Shown here piece after piece: positions 1-10,217 of a stretch of DNA of 64,000 bases. How positions within the stretch are numbered: the stretch's first letter is position 1; each line of letters begins with the position of its first letter. The stretch lies in the NCBI GenBank assembly GCA_030674185.1, contig JAPXFY010000026.1, forward strand, positions 39,103,392 through 39,167,391, read 5' to 3'. The stretch comes from Monoplex corrugatus. Its lineage: Eukaryota; Mollusca; Gastropoda; Littorinimorpha; Ranellidae. The translations under genes and the position numbers were made by a program. The notes beneath the pieces are model-generated. The model searched no databases. It saw nothing but the letters and a program-made list of their open reading frames with translations, and had not been told where the DNA came from.

Positions 1-28
1 TGCTATATCAAATACACGTTCTGGTTTT

Positions 29-57
29 GTGTGTGTGTGTGTGTGTGTGTGTGTTGT

Positions 58-102
<45 letters not shown>
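29..102. repeat. (GT)n microsatellite
   Basis: Two runs of GT dinucleotides broken by a short TTGTG interruption. The ORFs through it are low-complexity Cys/Val strings and are not genes. Confidence 0.95.
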
Positions 103-104
<2 letters not shown>

Positions 105-200
105 CTGGTTCCTATTTGCTTGAACAGTCACGGTCATATCAATTTAGATTCCAGCTGCCTTTGTCAAGCATGCATTAGTCGCTTTCTCCAGCAGCTCAAC

Positions 201-505
201 AAAATGTCAGGGTGGTTCCATTATTTTTTTGTTTTTTGTTTTACATGTTGTATATTTGTTTCATTGTTGTCTATTCTTGACACTGGTGTTAGCCGAACGT
301 TTGTGCCTGTCTGATTTTGTGAATCAAATATGTATTCTATTTGTGTGTGTGCATGTATGTTTTCACACAAAATGTCAGGGCGGTTCCATTTTTTTTTTTT
401 TTTTTTTTTTTTACATGTTGTATATTTGTTTCATTGTTGTCTTTTCTTGACACTGGTTTTGTGAATCAAATATATATTCTGCTTGCGTGTGTGCATGCAT
501 GTTTT
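201..505. repeat. Two tandem copies of a ~168-bp T-rich unit
   Basis: AAAATGTCAGGG occurs at 201 and again at 369. Each is followed by a T-run, TTACATGTTGTATATTTG and a CTTGACACTGG segment. The CTTGACA...GCC...TTTGTG part resembles the arms of the foldback elements at 3915 and 62103, so this may be a rearranged relative. No gene is visible. Confidence 0.7.
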
Positions 506-575
506 CATTTTCACACATTTTTTACGCTTGACAAAGCCAGTTGGCCTAACATTTGCGCTCGTCTGGTTTTGTGAA

Positions 576-768
576 TTAACCCTCTGACTCCCGCACCCTA
601 TCCAGAAACTGCAAAAACTTAACTCTTTGACTCCCTCACCCTATCCACCAGCTTCCTGCATGAAGCTGGTGGATAGGGTGAGGGAATGAAAAGGTTGAAT
701 TTGTGCTTTGTTAACATGGTTGACATTGCTGGATGCTGGTGGACAGGGTGCGGGAGTCAAAGGGTTAA
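576..768. mobile_element. TTAA-flanked palindromic MITE, copy a
   Basis: The element starts TTAACCCTCTGACTCCC and ends GGGAGTCAAAGGGTTAA, so the ends are inverted repeats closed by TTAA. A second, inner inverted repeat lies near the middle (CACCAGCTTCCTGCA facing GAAGCTGGTGGATAGG). TTAA targets with CCC...GGG ends are typical of the piggyBac superfamily. That placement is inferred from the ends only, because the element has no coding capacity. Related copies lie at 17596, 21783 and 43773. Confidence 0.8.
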
Positions 769-840
769 AACATTTTCATTCTATTTACATGTGATTCTGG
801 TTTCACATTTTACCGGTCAAATTTTCTGTACGTTATTTTT

Positions 841-2029
841 TACATTCACTGTACAGTCTTGGTCAAGATGTGCCATATAATCATGTGTAGCAAGAAACTC
901 TGGGACAGCCGGACAGCAGAAGGTCCTACGAGGAAACCCCCCCCATTACTACGTTACATTTTTACATTTACTGTACATGTACTGTCTTGACCTAGATATG
1001 CCATATAATCATGCATAGCAAAAAACAAACAAAAAAACCTCCGGGGAAGCCGGACAACAGACGTCCTGAAGGAGAAACCCCATGGGTAGCCTACATTACA
1101 TTTTTACATTTACTGTACTGTCTTGACCAGGGTGTGCCATATAATCATGCATAGCAACAACAAAAAACAACAACAAAAATCCGGGGAAGCCAGACAACAG
1201 AAGTCCTGAAGGTGAAAGCCCATGGGTAGCCTACATCACATTTTTACATTTACTGTACTGTCTTGACCAGGATGTGCCATATAATCATGCTTAGCACACA
1301 CAAAAAACAAAAAACAAAAACAAAAAATCCAGGGAAGCCAGATAACAGAAATCCTGAAGGAGAAACCCCATTACATTTTTACACTTACTGTACTGTCTTG
1401 ACCAGGATGTGCCATATAATCATGCATAGCAAAAAAACAAAAAACAACAACAACAAATCCGGAGGAGCCGGACAACAGAAGTCCTGAAGGAGAAACCCCA
1501 TTACATTTTTACATTTACTGTACTGTCTTGACCAGGATGTGCCATATAATCATGCTTAGCACAAAAAAAACAAAAACAAAAAACAAAAACAAAAAATCCA
1601 GGGAAGCCAGACAACAGAAATCCTGAAGGAGAAACCCCATTACATTTTTACATTTACTGTACTGTCTTGACCAGGATGTGCCATATAATCATGCATAGCA
1701 AAAAAACAAAAAACAACAACAAATCCGGAGGAGCCGGACAACAGAAGTCCTGAAGGAGAAACCCCATTACATTTTTACATTTACTGTACTGTCTTGACCA
1801 GGATGTGCCATATAATCATGCATAGCAAAAAAACAAAAAACAACAACAAAAAATCCGGAGGAGCCGGACAACAGAAATCCTGAAGGAGAAACCCCATTAC
1901 ATTTTTACATTTACTGTACTGTCTTGACCAGGGTGTGCCATATAATCATGCATAGGAAAAAAAAAATCCGGGGTAGCCAGACAATAGAAGTCCTGAACGA
2001 GAAACCCCATGGGTAGCCTACATTACTTT
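841..2029. repeat. Minisatellite, ~120-140-bp unit, about nine copies
   Basis: Each unit reads TTTACTGTACTGTCTTGACC, then GTGCCATATAATCATGC, an A/C-rich stretch of variable length, TCCGG.GNAGCC, and GAAGTCCTGAAGGAGAAACC. The array continues at 2489-2670 after an inserted LINE fragment. A lone stretch at about 23041-23083 resembles the end of the unit. Noncoding. Confidence 0.9.
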
Positions 2030-2490
2030 CCATCATCATCATCAGGTGCCCTGCCGCATGGCGTTGGCGATCATGGACTTCATCTGTCTCTATCTCTTGT
2101 TGCCCCAAGCATCTCCTCCACCCTCCTCGTCTTCAGCCACTCCGCAAGTCCGTCAGCATTTTCTCCCTGGGGTCTACCTGGTGCTCTCTTTCCCTCCAGT
2201 TTTCCCGTTTTGACCAGGTGCACCAAATCCCCCTTCCTCATAAAATGGCTTATGGATGTTGCCTGCCTTTTCCTAATCTTCCTTATGAGTGATCTCTTGT
2301 GTCTGCCTCCATCAAGACTGTCTCGTTTGTTTTCTTTGCTGTCCATGGAACTCAACATTCTTCTTAGAAACCACATCTCGGCTGCCTCAATCTTGTTCTG
2401 GCTTTGCTTGTTGACTGTCCACGCCTCACATCCGTACAACAGTATTGGTTCTGTATAACATTCAAGAACTCTCTTCCTAATTCATAGGCA
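2030..2490 (-). mobile_element. 5'-truncated LINE fragment (second RTE-like family), in minisatellite
   Basis: The minus strand encodes the C-terminal tail of an endonuclease/reverse-transcriptase protein: YGCEAWTVNKQSQNKIEAAE, then FLRRML, KRQATSISHFMRKG and GKLEGKRAPGRPQGE. The 3' end on this strand is a short (TGA)n run. RTE-clade elements often end in simple repeats. Three similar pieces lie at 6869, 22275 and 36352. The fragment interrupts the 120-140-bp minisatellite on both sides, so it is younger than the array. Confidence 0.85.
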
Positions 2491-2670
2491 TTTACTGTAT
2501 TGTCTTGACCAAAATGTGCCATATAATCATGCATAGCAAACAAAAAACAACAAACAAACAAAAACTCCGGGGAAGCCAGACAACAGAAGTCCTGAAGGAG
2601 AAATCCCATGGGTAGCCTACATTACATTTTTACAATTACTGCATTGTCTTGATGTGCCATATAATCATGT
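2489..2670. repeat. Minisatellite continuation
   Basis: One full unit and one partial unit of the same repeat as 841-2029, in the same orientation, immediately after the inserted LINE fragment. Confidence 0.85.
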
Positions 2671-2810
2671 ATTGATACGTCCTGAGAGTAAAGCCAGATG
2701 TGTGTCTAATGTCCGACGCGACCTTCACTCAGTGGACAACATAACTCGTCCAACATGCACACACCCTTACACCAGTTCCGTGGAGATAAGACTGTTGGTC
2801 ATCATTGTGA

Positions 2811-2838
2811 GTGTGTGTGTGTTTGTGTTCGTGTGTGT

Positions 2839-2901
<63 letters not shown>

Positions 2902-3142
2902 TGTGTTATGTGTATGTTCGTTCTTCAATTTAATGTCTTTTCACTATGAGTGATATGTGTGTGTGTGTGTGTGTGTGTTTATGTGTGCGTGTGTGTTTGT
3001 GTTATGTGTGTGTGTTTATGTGTGTGTGTGTCTGTGTCTATGCATGCGCGCGTATGTGTGTTTATGTATGTGTGTGTGTGTGTGTATGTGTTTGTCTGTG
3101 CGTATGCATGTGTGTATGTGTGTATGCATGTGTGTGCGTGTG
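2811..3142. repeat. (GT)n-rich microsatellite block
   Basis: Long GT runs, perfect near 2838-2900 and interrupted by AT, CT and GCGC steps up to 3142. Cys/Val-rich ORFs across it are spurious. Confidence 0.95.
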
Positions 3143-3150
3143 AGGGAGAT

Positions 3151-3914
3151 GCCTATCTCTTCTCCCTTGTTGCTTTACCATCTCCAACTCTGAACAGGTC
3201 AGGAAATCAGTTTACAGCTGGTTGGACTGTTGACAGATTTTAAAAGGACAATTTAGAGTTAGACAAAAGAACAGAGGTTGCAGCAGAACAATTTTTTTCT
3301 ATTATAAAGAATTAAAAATCTCCAATAATGAATTTTGTTTCGAAAATTGGACGGTCAAGAAAGTGTTCTTTGTAAAAGACTACATTTATGAAAGAACTGA
3401 GAAATTTGACAAAAATGGCAGCTTTCTGAACCATGAAAATTTTACACAGAGATGTAAATCAAGTAAACTATCTAAATGCATAAGAGCAATTAAAACTTAT
3501 GTACAAAAAAGAAACTTAAACATTCAAAGCAAAACAAAAAAAAACAAAAAAATTAATAAATAAAATCAGCCACCAAAGTCTACAAATAGAAACTGCTGGC
3601 AAAAAAGGATCAAAAGTTTACAATGAATCACTACTTGATAAAAGTGGAGATATTTAACAATAAATCTTTTATGGAATGGGAACAAAATTAAATGAGCTAA
3701 ATATAATAGTAGACTTGGAGATATTATCAAACTAAAGAGAAAAGAGGAAAAAATCTTACCAGGTTGTTTGCTGCTTTTTTTTTTTATCTTATCAGTCAAG
3801 ACCAACACCTCTGCATTTTGAAATCTTTTCTTTTTGCTTTTTTAGGTGGGTGGTTGGTATCTGTTGTGTGCACATGACAAAGGCCAATTGGCCAAAAGTT
3901 TGCATCCGTCTAGT
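3151..3914. other. AT-rich sequence, no gene recognised
   Basis: Apart from a 66-residue Lys/Asn-rich ORF (3363-3563) ending in A-rich sequence, nothing coding, repeated or RNA-like is evident. The ORF resembles no family I know. Confidence 0.5.
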
Positions 3915-4328
3915 TTCGTTAACAGGACTGGTACCAGAAAAAAACAAGAAAAAATCAGAACACATATTTAATACATCCAGACATGACAGACGCCAATTTT
4001 CGGCCAACTGGCCTTTGTCAAGCATAAACTAAGATCACAAATGAACAAACACCAAATACAAAAATTAGGATAAAACGACTAAAACTTCCCTGCTGCTTCG
4101 TCCAGTGGGAGAAAAGGATTTATATTTATATGACGAAGCAGCAGGGAATTTTTAGTCTCTTTCCCCTAATTTTTGTATTTGGTGTTTGTTCATTTGTGAT
4201 CTTACATCTACACTTGACAAAGGATAGTTGGCTGAAAATTTGTGCCTGTCTTGTCTGGTTGTATTAGATATGCGTTGATTTTTTTCTTGTTTTTTCTGGT
4301 TCCTGTTTGCTTGAACGCGGGCAGTCAC
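3915..4328. mobile_element. Foldback (long inverted repeat) element, copy 1
   Basis: Nested inverted repeats. The outer arms have ACCAGAAAAAAACAAGAAAA facing TTTTCTTGTTTTTTCTGG. The middle arms have GCCAACTGGCCTTTGTCAAG facing CTTGACAAAGGATAGTTGGC. The inner hairpin is AGATCACAAATGAACAAACA facing TGTTTGTTCATTTGTGATCT around a short GC-rich loop. A related element lies at 62103-62474. Noncoding, probably a non-autonomous DNA element. Confidence 0.75.
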
Positions 4329-4891
4329 ACTTGTTTTGGATAACAGGACAAGTATTCTCTTTCTATTTTCATGTGTTTCTGGTTTCTAGTTGCTTAACAC
4401 CAGCAGTCACTTTTGATTCATACTGTTGTGATTTTCACACTTATGTGACAACATCACCAGAACAGAAGAGTGACGTGAAGTGGGTCCACAGTGATGCGTG
4501 CTGCCAACACAGACAGCAGGTATGTCCCCCCATATCTGACCTGGTCATGCAGGATACAGAGTCCACACTCACACACACACACGCACGCACGCACGCACAC
4601 ACACACACACACGATGACCTGCATACATACACAGTGAGAAAACAGACCACTGGAAATATCTATCTTTTTATTCTTTACCCATTTTTTTAACCCTCATCAA
4701 TATGACAACATTATGGAATACATCTCCTACCAACATAACTAAGAAAAAATTTCATACATAACACCATTAGAGGTAAGGTTTACAGTTTCACGGTAACAAC
4801 ACAGCTGATCTCAGAACACAAGGGAGAGGCTCCATTCACAGACAGGCAGACAGACTGGGATTAAAAAGGTACAAAAGTAATGGTAAATCTT
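4329..4891. other. Spacer with short (CA)n/(CG)n tract
   Basis: A CACA/CGCA tract lies at about 4567-4613. A sequence at 4370-4410 resembles the outer end of the foldback element. No gene is seen. Confidence 0.5.
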
Positions 4892-5047
4892 GTTTCAGTT
4901 TCTCAAGATGATGTCTCTGCACTCAGAACGAATTCCATATTCACGAACGTCCCAGGTGCCATGTGATGAAGAAGATCCAGAATGATCATGGCACAAGCCT
5001 TAAGCCTGCACACAAACCCACGAGCTGGCCAGGTCCTGATGCCACGT
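4892..5047 (-). mobile_element. SINE-A fragment (3' part)
   Basis: Reverse complement of the 3' third of the tRNA-like SINE at 34233 and 39789. Shared blocks are GGCCAGCTCGTGGGTTTGTG, GGCTTAAGGCTTGTGCC and GATCATTCTGGATCTTC, ending at TCTTGAGAAACTGAAAC. The tRNA-like head is missing. Confidence 0.8.
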
Positions 5048-5956
5048 CCTGACAAATCTTGAGATGGGGGAAGGGGGCCAGCAAACAAGCCAACTTATAT
5101 GTTGTAGATGAAAATTAAACTCAGGAATATCAGATCTTGAGCGCACAACTTCATCAACTGAGCCAGTCAGTAATCAAAGTGGTAAGCGGTTGCCAGCTCT
5201 CCGTTTACAATGGGGAATTTGTTGAAAATAGAATAACAGAATGACTGTTGGCGTCTGCATCCAATAACTACTGACTGTTGACAAGTGTGATTGCAGTTGA
5301 CAAACCTTCAATGCCGAGCACAAGTGTCCCAATAGAGCGGGTGCTGTTCACCTTCTTGAAAGGATCCCCTAAACGTCAGGTTACTGTTGTACTGTATACA
5401 TTATACATGTATATATATATAATATAATTAAATGTTTCCTACTGGAGTCAGTTAGTCACCACTGACCTACTCTGGTACTATTACGTAAAATATGTGCTTC
5501 TCCAGAACGGAATGAGTCATGTATTCCTTGGCACCGTTAAGTGCTAGCAGTCAAAATCAGTAGGGGTGGTGGTGGTGGTGAGTCTGTATTGATTTGAGGC
5601 TTTTGACTGAAAATAACTTGAATTATTCCTCTACTTGTTCCATTACAGAAATAGCATTATCTTAGCAGCAAAATAACAAAATGTGTACTTAACTGAACCA
5701 ACTTTGTTAGATTTGACAAAGATCAACAACTCACATTAACACATTTCAACACCTTTTACCCACCATGTTTATATCTGGGATGGGCCAGTCAATTAGTATA
5801 TTTTTGGACAGCTCATTAACCGTGAATTCAAACTATACCGACTGTGATTGGCTAAAGTTAAACCAAATCAATCAAATGACTATTTTCATAGATTAAAAAA
5901 ATGATGAATTCAAGTTTCTTAATTACTGCTGGCTGCTGAGAAAACGGAGACATATA
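5048..5956. other. Unique AT-rich spacer
   Basis: No coding region, RNA gene or repeat family is evident. A short (TA)n run lies near 5408-5424 and a GGT triplet run near 5567. Confidence 0.5.
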
Positions 5957-6478
5957 CAGTGGAAACCTGATATAACAGGGATGATGGGACCAAATCAAAA
6001 TCCCTGTTATATCAGATCCCTGTTATATCAGATATCAAGGGAAATAAGGACTGATCAACTAACTATTGATAAATAGTAGATCTAGGCCTAGATCTGGTCT
6101 GGTGTAAGTGTGCAGTAAGCTTACAAACTGAATGATGGCGCAGTCAGTCACTGACTCAGTGGCCTCAGGCCTACACGCTTGCGCGCGCATCACGCTCACA
6201 TTGCGAAGCGTTCTTTCAGTGTACAGTACACAGTATACCAAGGCTAGCCTAGATCTAGATCTAGGCCTACTGCGTGGCGTGCTGAGTCTAGGCCTAGGCC
6301 TTTCTGCTGCAGAGCCCGTCTCGGCATCCCTGCTATAACCGATCGAGCCCTTTTGTCTCCCTGTTATTGCCGATAAGTTTTAATAGAGACAAAGAGGAAG
6401 AAAAAATGGGAATTGAAAAAAGCCCTGTTATATCCGGATTCCTGTTATAACCGGTCCTGTTATAAATGGTTTCCACTG
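5957..6478. mobile_element. pogo/Tc1-mariner-like MITE with TA target duplication
   Basis: The 522-bp element has inverted ends: CAGTGGAAACCTGATATAAC on the left, and on the right the complement of CAGTGGAAACCATTTATAAC. A TA dinucleotide sits directly outside both ends (5955-5956 and 6479-6480). TA targets with CAGTGGAAACC-type ends are known for Tc1/mariner elements of the pogo/Tigger group. Internal ATATAACAGGG/CCCTGTTAT motifs repeat near both ends. No transposase remains. Confidence 0.82.
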
Positions 6479-6868
6479 TATATAATACTAATAATTATGC
6501 CAGTGGTTTTTTTTTCTTTGATCAGTGAATGTTTCTTGAGAGTGGATAGTTCGCAACACTGAACACAAATGCTGTAGTGACAAACAAGAAGAAAAATATG
6601 ACTAAAAATGTCCACAAAACAGACACTATTCAACATTCTCTAACACAAAATTGAAATATTATATAGTTCAAGCGCACTGTTACCTGTAGCTAAAGTTTCA
6701 CTGATGTACAGCTACTCAGGAAACTTAAGCACTGTTAAGTTCGAAAATGACTGTACTAGATTTTCTCAGAATAGCAGTTTTGTGGGGTATCGTGTGTAAA
6801 TCTGTATAACTGTCAGATTTTAAAATGTTTTCTAACATGAGAGAGAGCAGGGGAAAAAATGCTTTTAG
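6479..6868. other. Spacer, nothing recognised
   Basis: AT-rich sequence with no ORF worth calling and no similarity to the other repeats in the window that I can see. Confidence 0.4.
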
Positions 6869-7445
6869 AAACAATCATCAAATGCCTTGCCACATGGCAT
6901 TGACGATCATGGCCCTCCATATGTTTCTATCTCTTGTTGCCGCTACCACATCTTCCACCCTCTCTACAAGTCCGTCCAACATTTTCCCTGGGCCTAACTG
7001 GCGCTCGCTTTCCCTCCAGCTTTCCTCTTGTGACCAGGTGCTCCATTTCCCCTTTCCTCATAAAATGGCCTATAAATGTTGCCTGTCTTTTCCTAATCTT
7101 CCTTATGAGTGATCTACTTGTGTCTGCCTCCATCAAGACTCTCGTTTGTTTTCTTTGCTGTCCATGGAACTCTCAACATTCTTCTTAGAAACCACATCTC
7201 GGCTGCCTCAATCTTGTTCTGGCTTTGCTTGTTGACTGTCCACGTCTCACAACCGTATAACATTATCGGTTCTATATAACATTCAAGAACCCTCTTCCTG
7301 ATGTTAATTGATAGGCATTTGTTGGTAAGAATGCTTTTCATCTTCCTGAATGCTGTTTTAGCTTGGCCGATTTTGCGGGCTATTTCTGATGTGCCTCTGC
7401 CATCTTCAGAAACAATAAAACCCTAAAATTTAACATCTGAGAACT
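6869..7445 (-). mobile_element. 5'-truncated LINE fragment (second RTE-like family)
   Basis: The minus strand reads in broken frames EDGRGTSEIARKIGQAKTAF, KMKSILTNKCLSINIRKR, YGCETWTVNKQSQNKIEAAE, FLRRMLRVPWT and then GKLEGKRAPVRP, the tail of an endonuclease/reverse-transcriptase polyprotein. It extends about 120 bp further 5' than the copy at 2030. Frameshifts separate the blocks, so it is dead. Confidence 0.85.
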
Positions 7446-7516
7446 TACCACTCATTCCATGCTGGAGTATGATATATGGGAAAGTTAGATATCAACCTAC
7501 AGAATTAACCAACAGT

Positions 7517-8071
7517 TACCCCCCGTTGGCTTGCCGGGGGCTCTTTCAGTATAAATAGTATCTCCATCTTCTGGAAATTCTGTGCTAGAAATTTCCTCTT
7601 TTCTGTCACTCTCTTTGTTTCTGCCTTGTTGCCTTCCGTCAGTTCTACTTATTTTCTGCCTTAATGGTCCATTCACCTGTATTTTTTTGATAAAGTCTTA
7701 CATATTTTTTCTTCAGATTGATAATTGGGTACATGTATTAAGTGCATTTTTGGCTCTAAGGAGGTGAGATATGCAGAAGCAATTTTAGGTAATTTATGCC
7801 TGTTTTTATATATGTTTTGGTGTCCTTATGTATGCTCATATTTGTATTCAGGTATGTTTTTTAAATCTCCCCTGTGCAATAAATCGGACGGAATGGTCCT
7901 ACGCCGGGGGCATGTCCTTAGATTATGCGCGCGAATGCATTCATATGTATACTTAATTTTCTTTTCTTTTTTTTTTTTGCCTGTTGAAGTTTTGTGTTTT
8001 GAAGCGGTTATAGCCCTGATATGGCTCTGCGCAGTCAGCTGGGCTTTAAACAACAATAAAAGTAAAGTAAA
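7517..8071 (+). mobile_element. Dispersed repeat Y, copy 1 (unclassified retroelement-like)
   Basis: About 550 bp from a CCGTTGGC...GGGGGCTCTTTCAGTATAAA head to a 3' end reading GTTATAGCCCTGATATGGCT, then GGGCTTTAAACAACAATAAA. Near-complete copies lie on the minus strand at 29718-30236 and about 38557-39178, with a further piece at 39181-39290. The A-rich fixed 3' end and lack of inverted ends suggest a SINE or a non-autonomous LINE. The longest ORF (139 residues) is not conserved among the copies. Confidence 0.7.
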
Positions 8072-8600
8072 CAACCAACAGTTAGGATGTTGGATTTCCC
8101 ATCAGAAGGTCCTAGTTTTGACTCCACCCAGGCAGTGTGCCTGATGGATATAGGATGGAGACTCTTGATCACCCTGGTCAACATGTGCACACCTGACATT
8201 GCCTCAACCCCCATACACACATAACCAAATATGCATTAAAAAAAAATCCAGTAAACCATGTCATTGGTTAACATCGATGGCTTCTGGAAATGCCAGCATG
8301 CAATACCCTTGAAGACAAGAGCGTGCAGTAACATAATACGCACAGAACAAAACAAAACATGCACACACACACACACACACAAATAGAACCAAACAAACCT
8401 CAATCAAGTCAAAACAACAATTATGTCACGCAGCAACTCCAGCAGCACACACGACAGAAATATCACAAAGATAAAATCATCATGTCAAGATACATTATCA
8501 TCATTATTGCAACTACTACATGTACATATCTGAGTAGCACCATACAATCATCTGCAGTTCAGGCCCACAATGTCCACATCAGCTGTTTGGTGAAAAGAGT
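8072..8600. other. Spacer with possible tRNA-like SINE piece
   Basis: GGTCCTAGTTTTGACTCC near 8109 resembles a pol III B box and is preceded by a weak A-box-like stretch, so 8080-8225 may be a tRNA-derived SINE remnant. A (CA)n tract is at 8361-8381. No gene is seen. Confidence 0.35.
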
Positions 8601-8738
8601 GTTTCAGTTTGAGTTTCTCAAGATAGTGTCTCTACGCTTGGAATCAAATTCCGTAGACACTGACTGACACCAATGATGCCATCTGACGAAGAAGATCAAA
8701 AATGATCATGACGCAAGTCGTAAGCTTGTACATAAGCC
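8601..8738 (-). mobile_element. SINE-A fragment (3' part)
   Basis: Reverse complement of the SINE-A 3' end: TTTGATCTTCTTCGTCAGAT, GAATTTGATTCCAAGCG and TCTTGAGAAACTCAAACTG. It is more diverged than the piece at 4892. Confidence 0.65.
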
Positions 8739-9584
8739 CTCTGCATTGTCTTAAGAAACAGAGCCCGCATGAGGATCAAAGCCACAATTACCGCATTATC
8801 AGCATGGTGCTCTTTACACATACACACGAGTGCACGCACACATGCATACACGTGTGCACGCGCGCGCGCGCGCACACACACACACACAAAACACTGAAGC
8901 TGTGCAAACATTCTGTTTTCCAGCCGTCAAATTCATTTGCCAAGATTGGTCACTCTGCAGTGAAACTAAATCAAGCTGACTTTTTCAATCACTCACCTTA
9001 TCGCAAGCATGTCAGCTACTCGCGGAATCCTTTCACTACATTACCCTATCCACCAGCTTCCTGTAGATCTACACTTCTGAGAACTACTGTCTCTCCATTA
9101 CCCGTCTTTATGCTAATAATGAATCGCATTTGATTCTTGAACACCTGCTGGGTATCAAAATATGATCAGCTTCGTACGAATCATATGCCTGAGTCTTAAT
9201 TTCAGCTGTATCAGTTCAATGAAATATTTGCAGAAAAAAATTAATTGAATGAAAATAAGGAAACAGCTGACAGACAAAATGATTTTTAAAAAAAAAAAAA
9301 TTTTTTTTTTGCTGTGTGCCACTTTTCTCTAAACTCGGCTGTCACTGCTTCACAATACTACAAAGCAGAAAATGAAACAACTATACAGGGAAATAAACGA
9401 GAATCATGAAGCAGATAAAATGAGCTGCAGGTTATGAAGAACCATGGCACAAAGACAAGTCACTGACAAAGACAGTACCGTCAAAAGACGTAGGTTTTCA
9501 GATCATTGTGAAATGTCTTTGGGGACACAACTGGGCATATTAGTTAAGTTAAGAGCATTCCATGTACCTGGGCTGGTGTATGAT
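8739..9584. other. Spacer with (CA)n, short MITE remnant and A/T run
   Basis: (CA)n/(CG)n lies at 8817-8888. ACCCTATCCACCAGCTTCCT at 9045-9064 matches the core of the palindromic MITE family. An A-run meets a T-run at about 9288-9310. A 71-residue ORF at 9444 matches nothing I recognise. Confidence 0.45.
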
Positions 9585-9825
9585 AAAGATCTTTCTGTAA
9601 AAGTTTTTTTACGAACTGGGACAAAGAATATCTACTCATCATTAGACTTTGAGAGATAGCAAGTAGGTTTGTATTTTTTTGCTGTAAAGTTCAGTAAAAT
9701 ATTATGAGAAAGATCTCTGTATAGAAGTCTTTTTATGAACAACTGGGACACAGTGTGTCTACTCATCAGACTTTGTGAGATAGCAAGTAGGTCTGTACCT
9801 TTTGCTGTAAAGTTCAGAAATATTA
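9585..9825. repeat. Two tandem ~120-bp units
   Basis: Two neighbouring units share GATAAAGATCT/GAGAAAGATCT, TTTTTATGAACAACTGGGAC, ATAGCAAGTAGGT and TTTGCTGTAAAGTTCAG. A third unit lies at 12692-12810, on the other side of the LINE, showing that the LINE split this locus. Confidence 0.75.
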
Positions 9826-10141
9826 TAATAATAATAATAATATATTTTATTTATATAGCGCAAAATCTTGACAAAATCAAATCTAAGCGCTGAGCGTATA
9901 CATGCATACATACCTACATACATATGAGCGTATACATGCATACATACATGCTTACATACTTACATACATAAATCTAAGCTGAGCGTATACATGCACACAT
10001 ACATACATACATAAATCTAAGCGTATACATACATACATACATACATACGTACGCACATGCATACATAATAATTACAATATTTATATAGCGCAAATCTCGA
10101 CAAAATCAAATCCAAGCGCCGAAAAGACACACACGCACACA

Positions 10142-10217
<76 letters not shown>

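Noticed and set aside
2654..3243. Cys/Val-rich ORFs over (GT)n tracts, here and throughout the window
   Set aside because: Pure dinucleotide translation; no gene structure.
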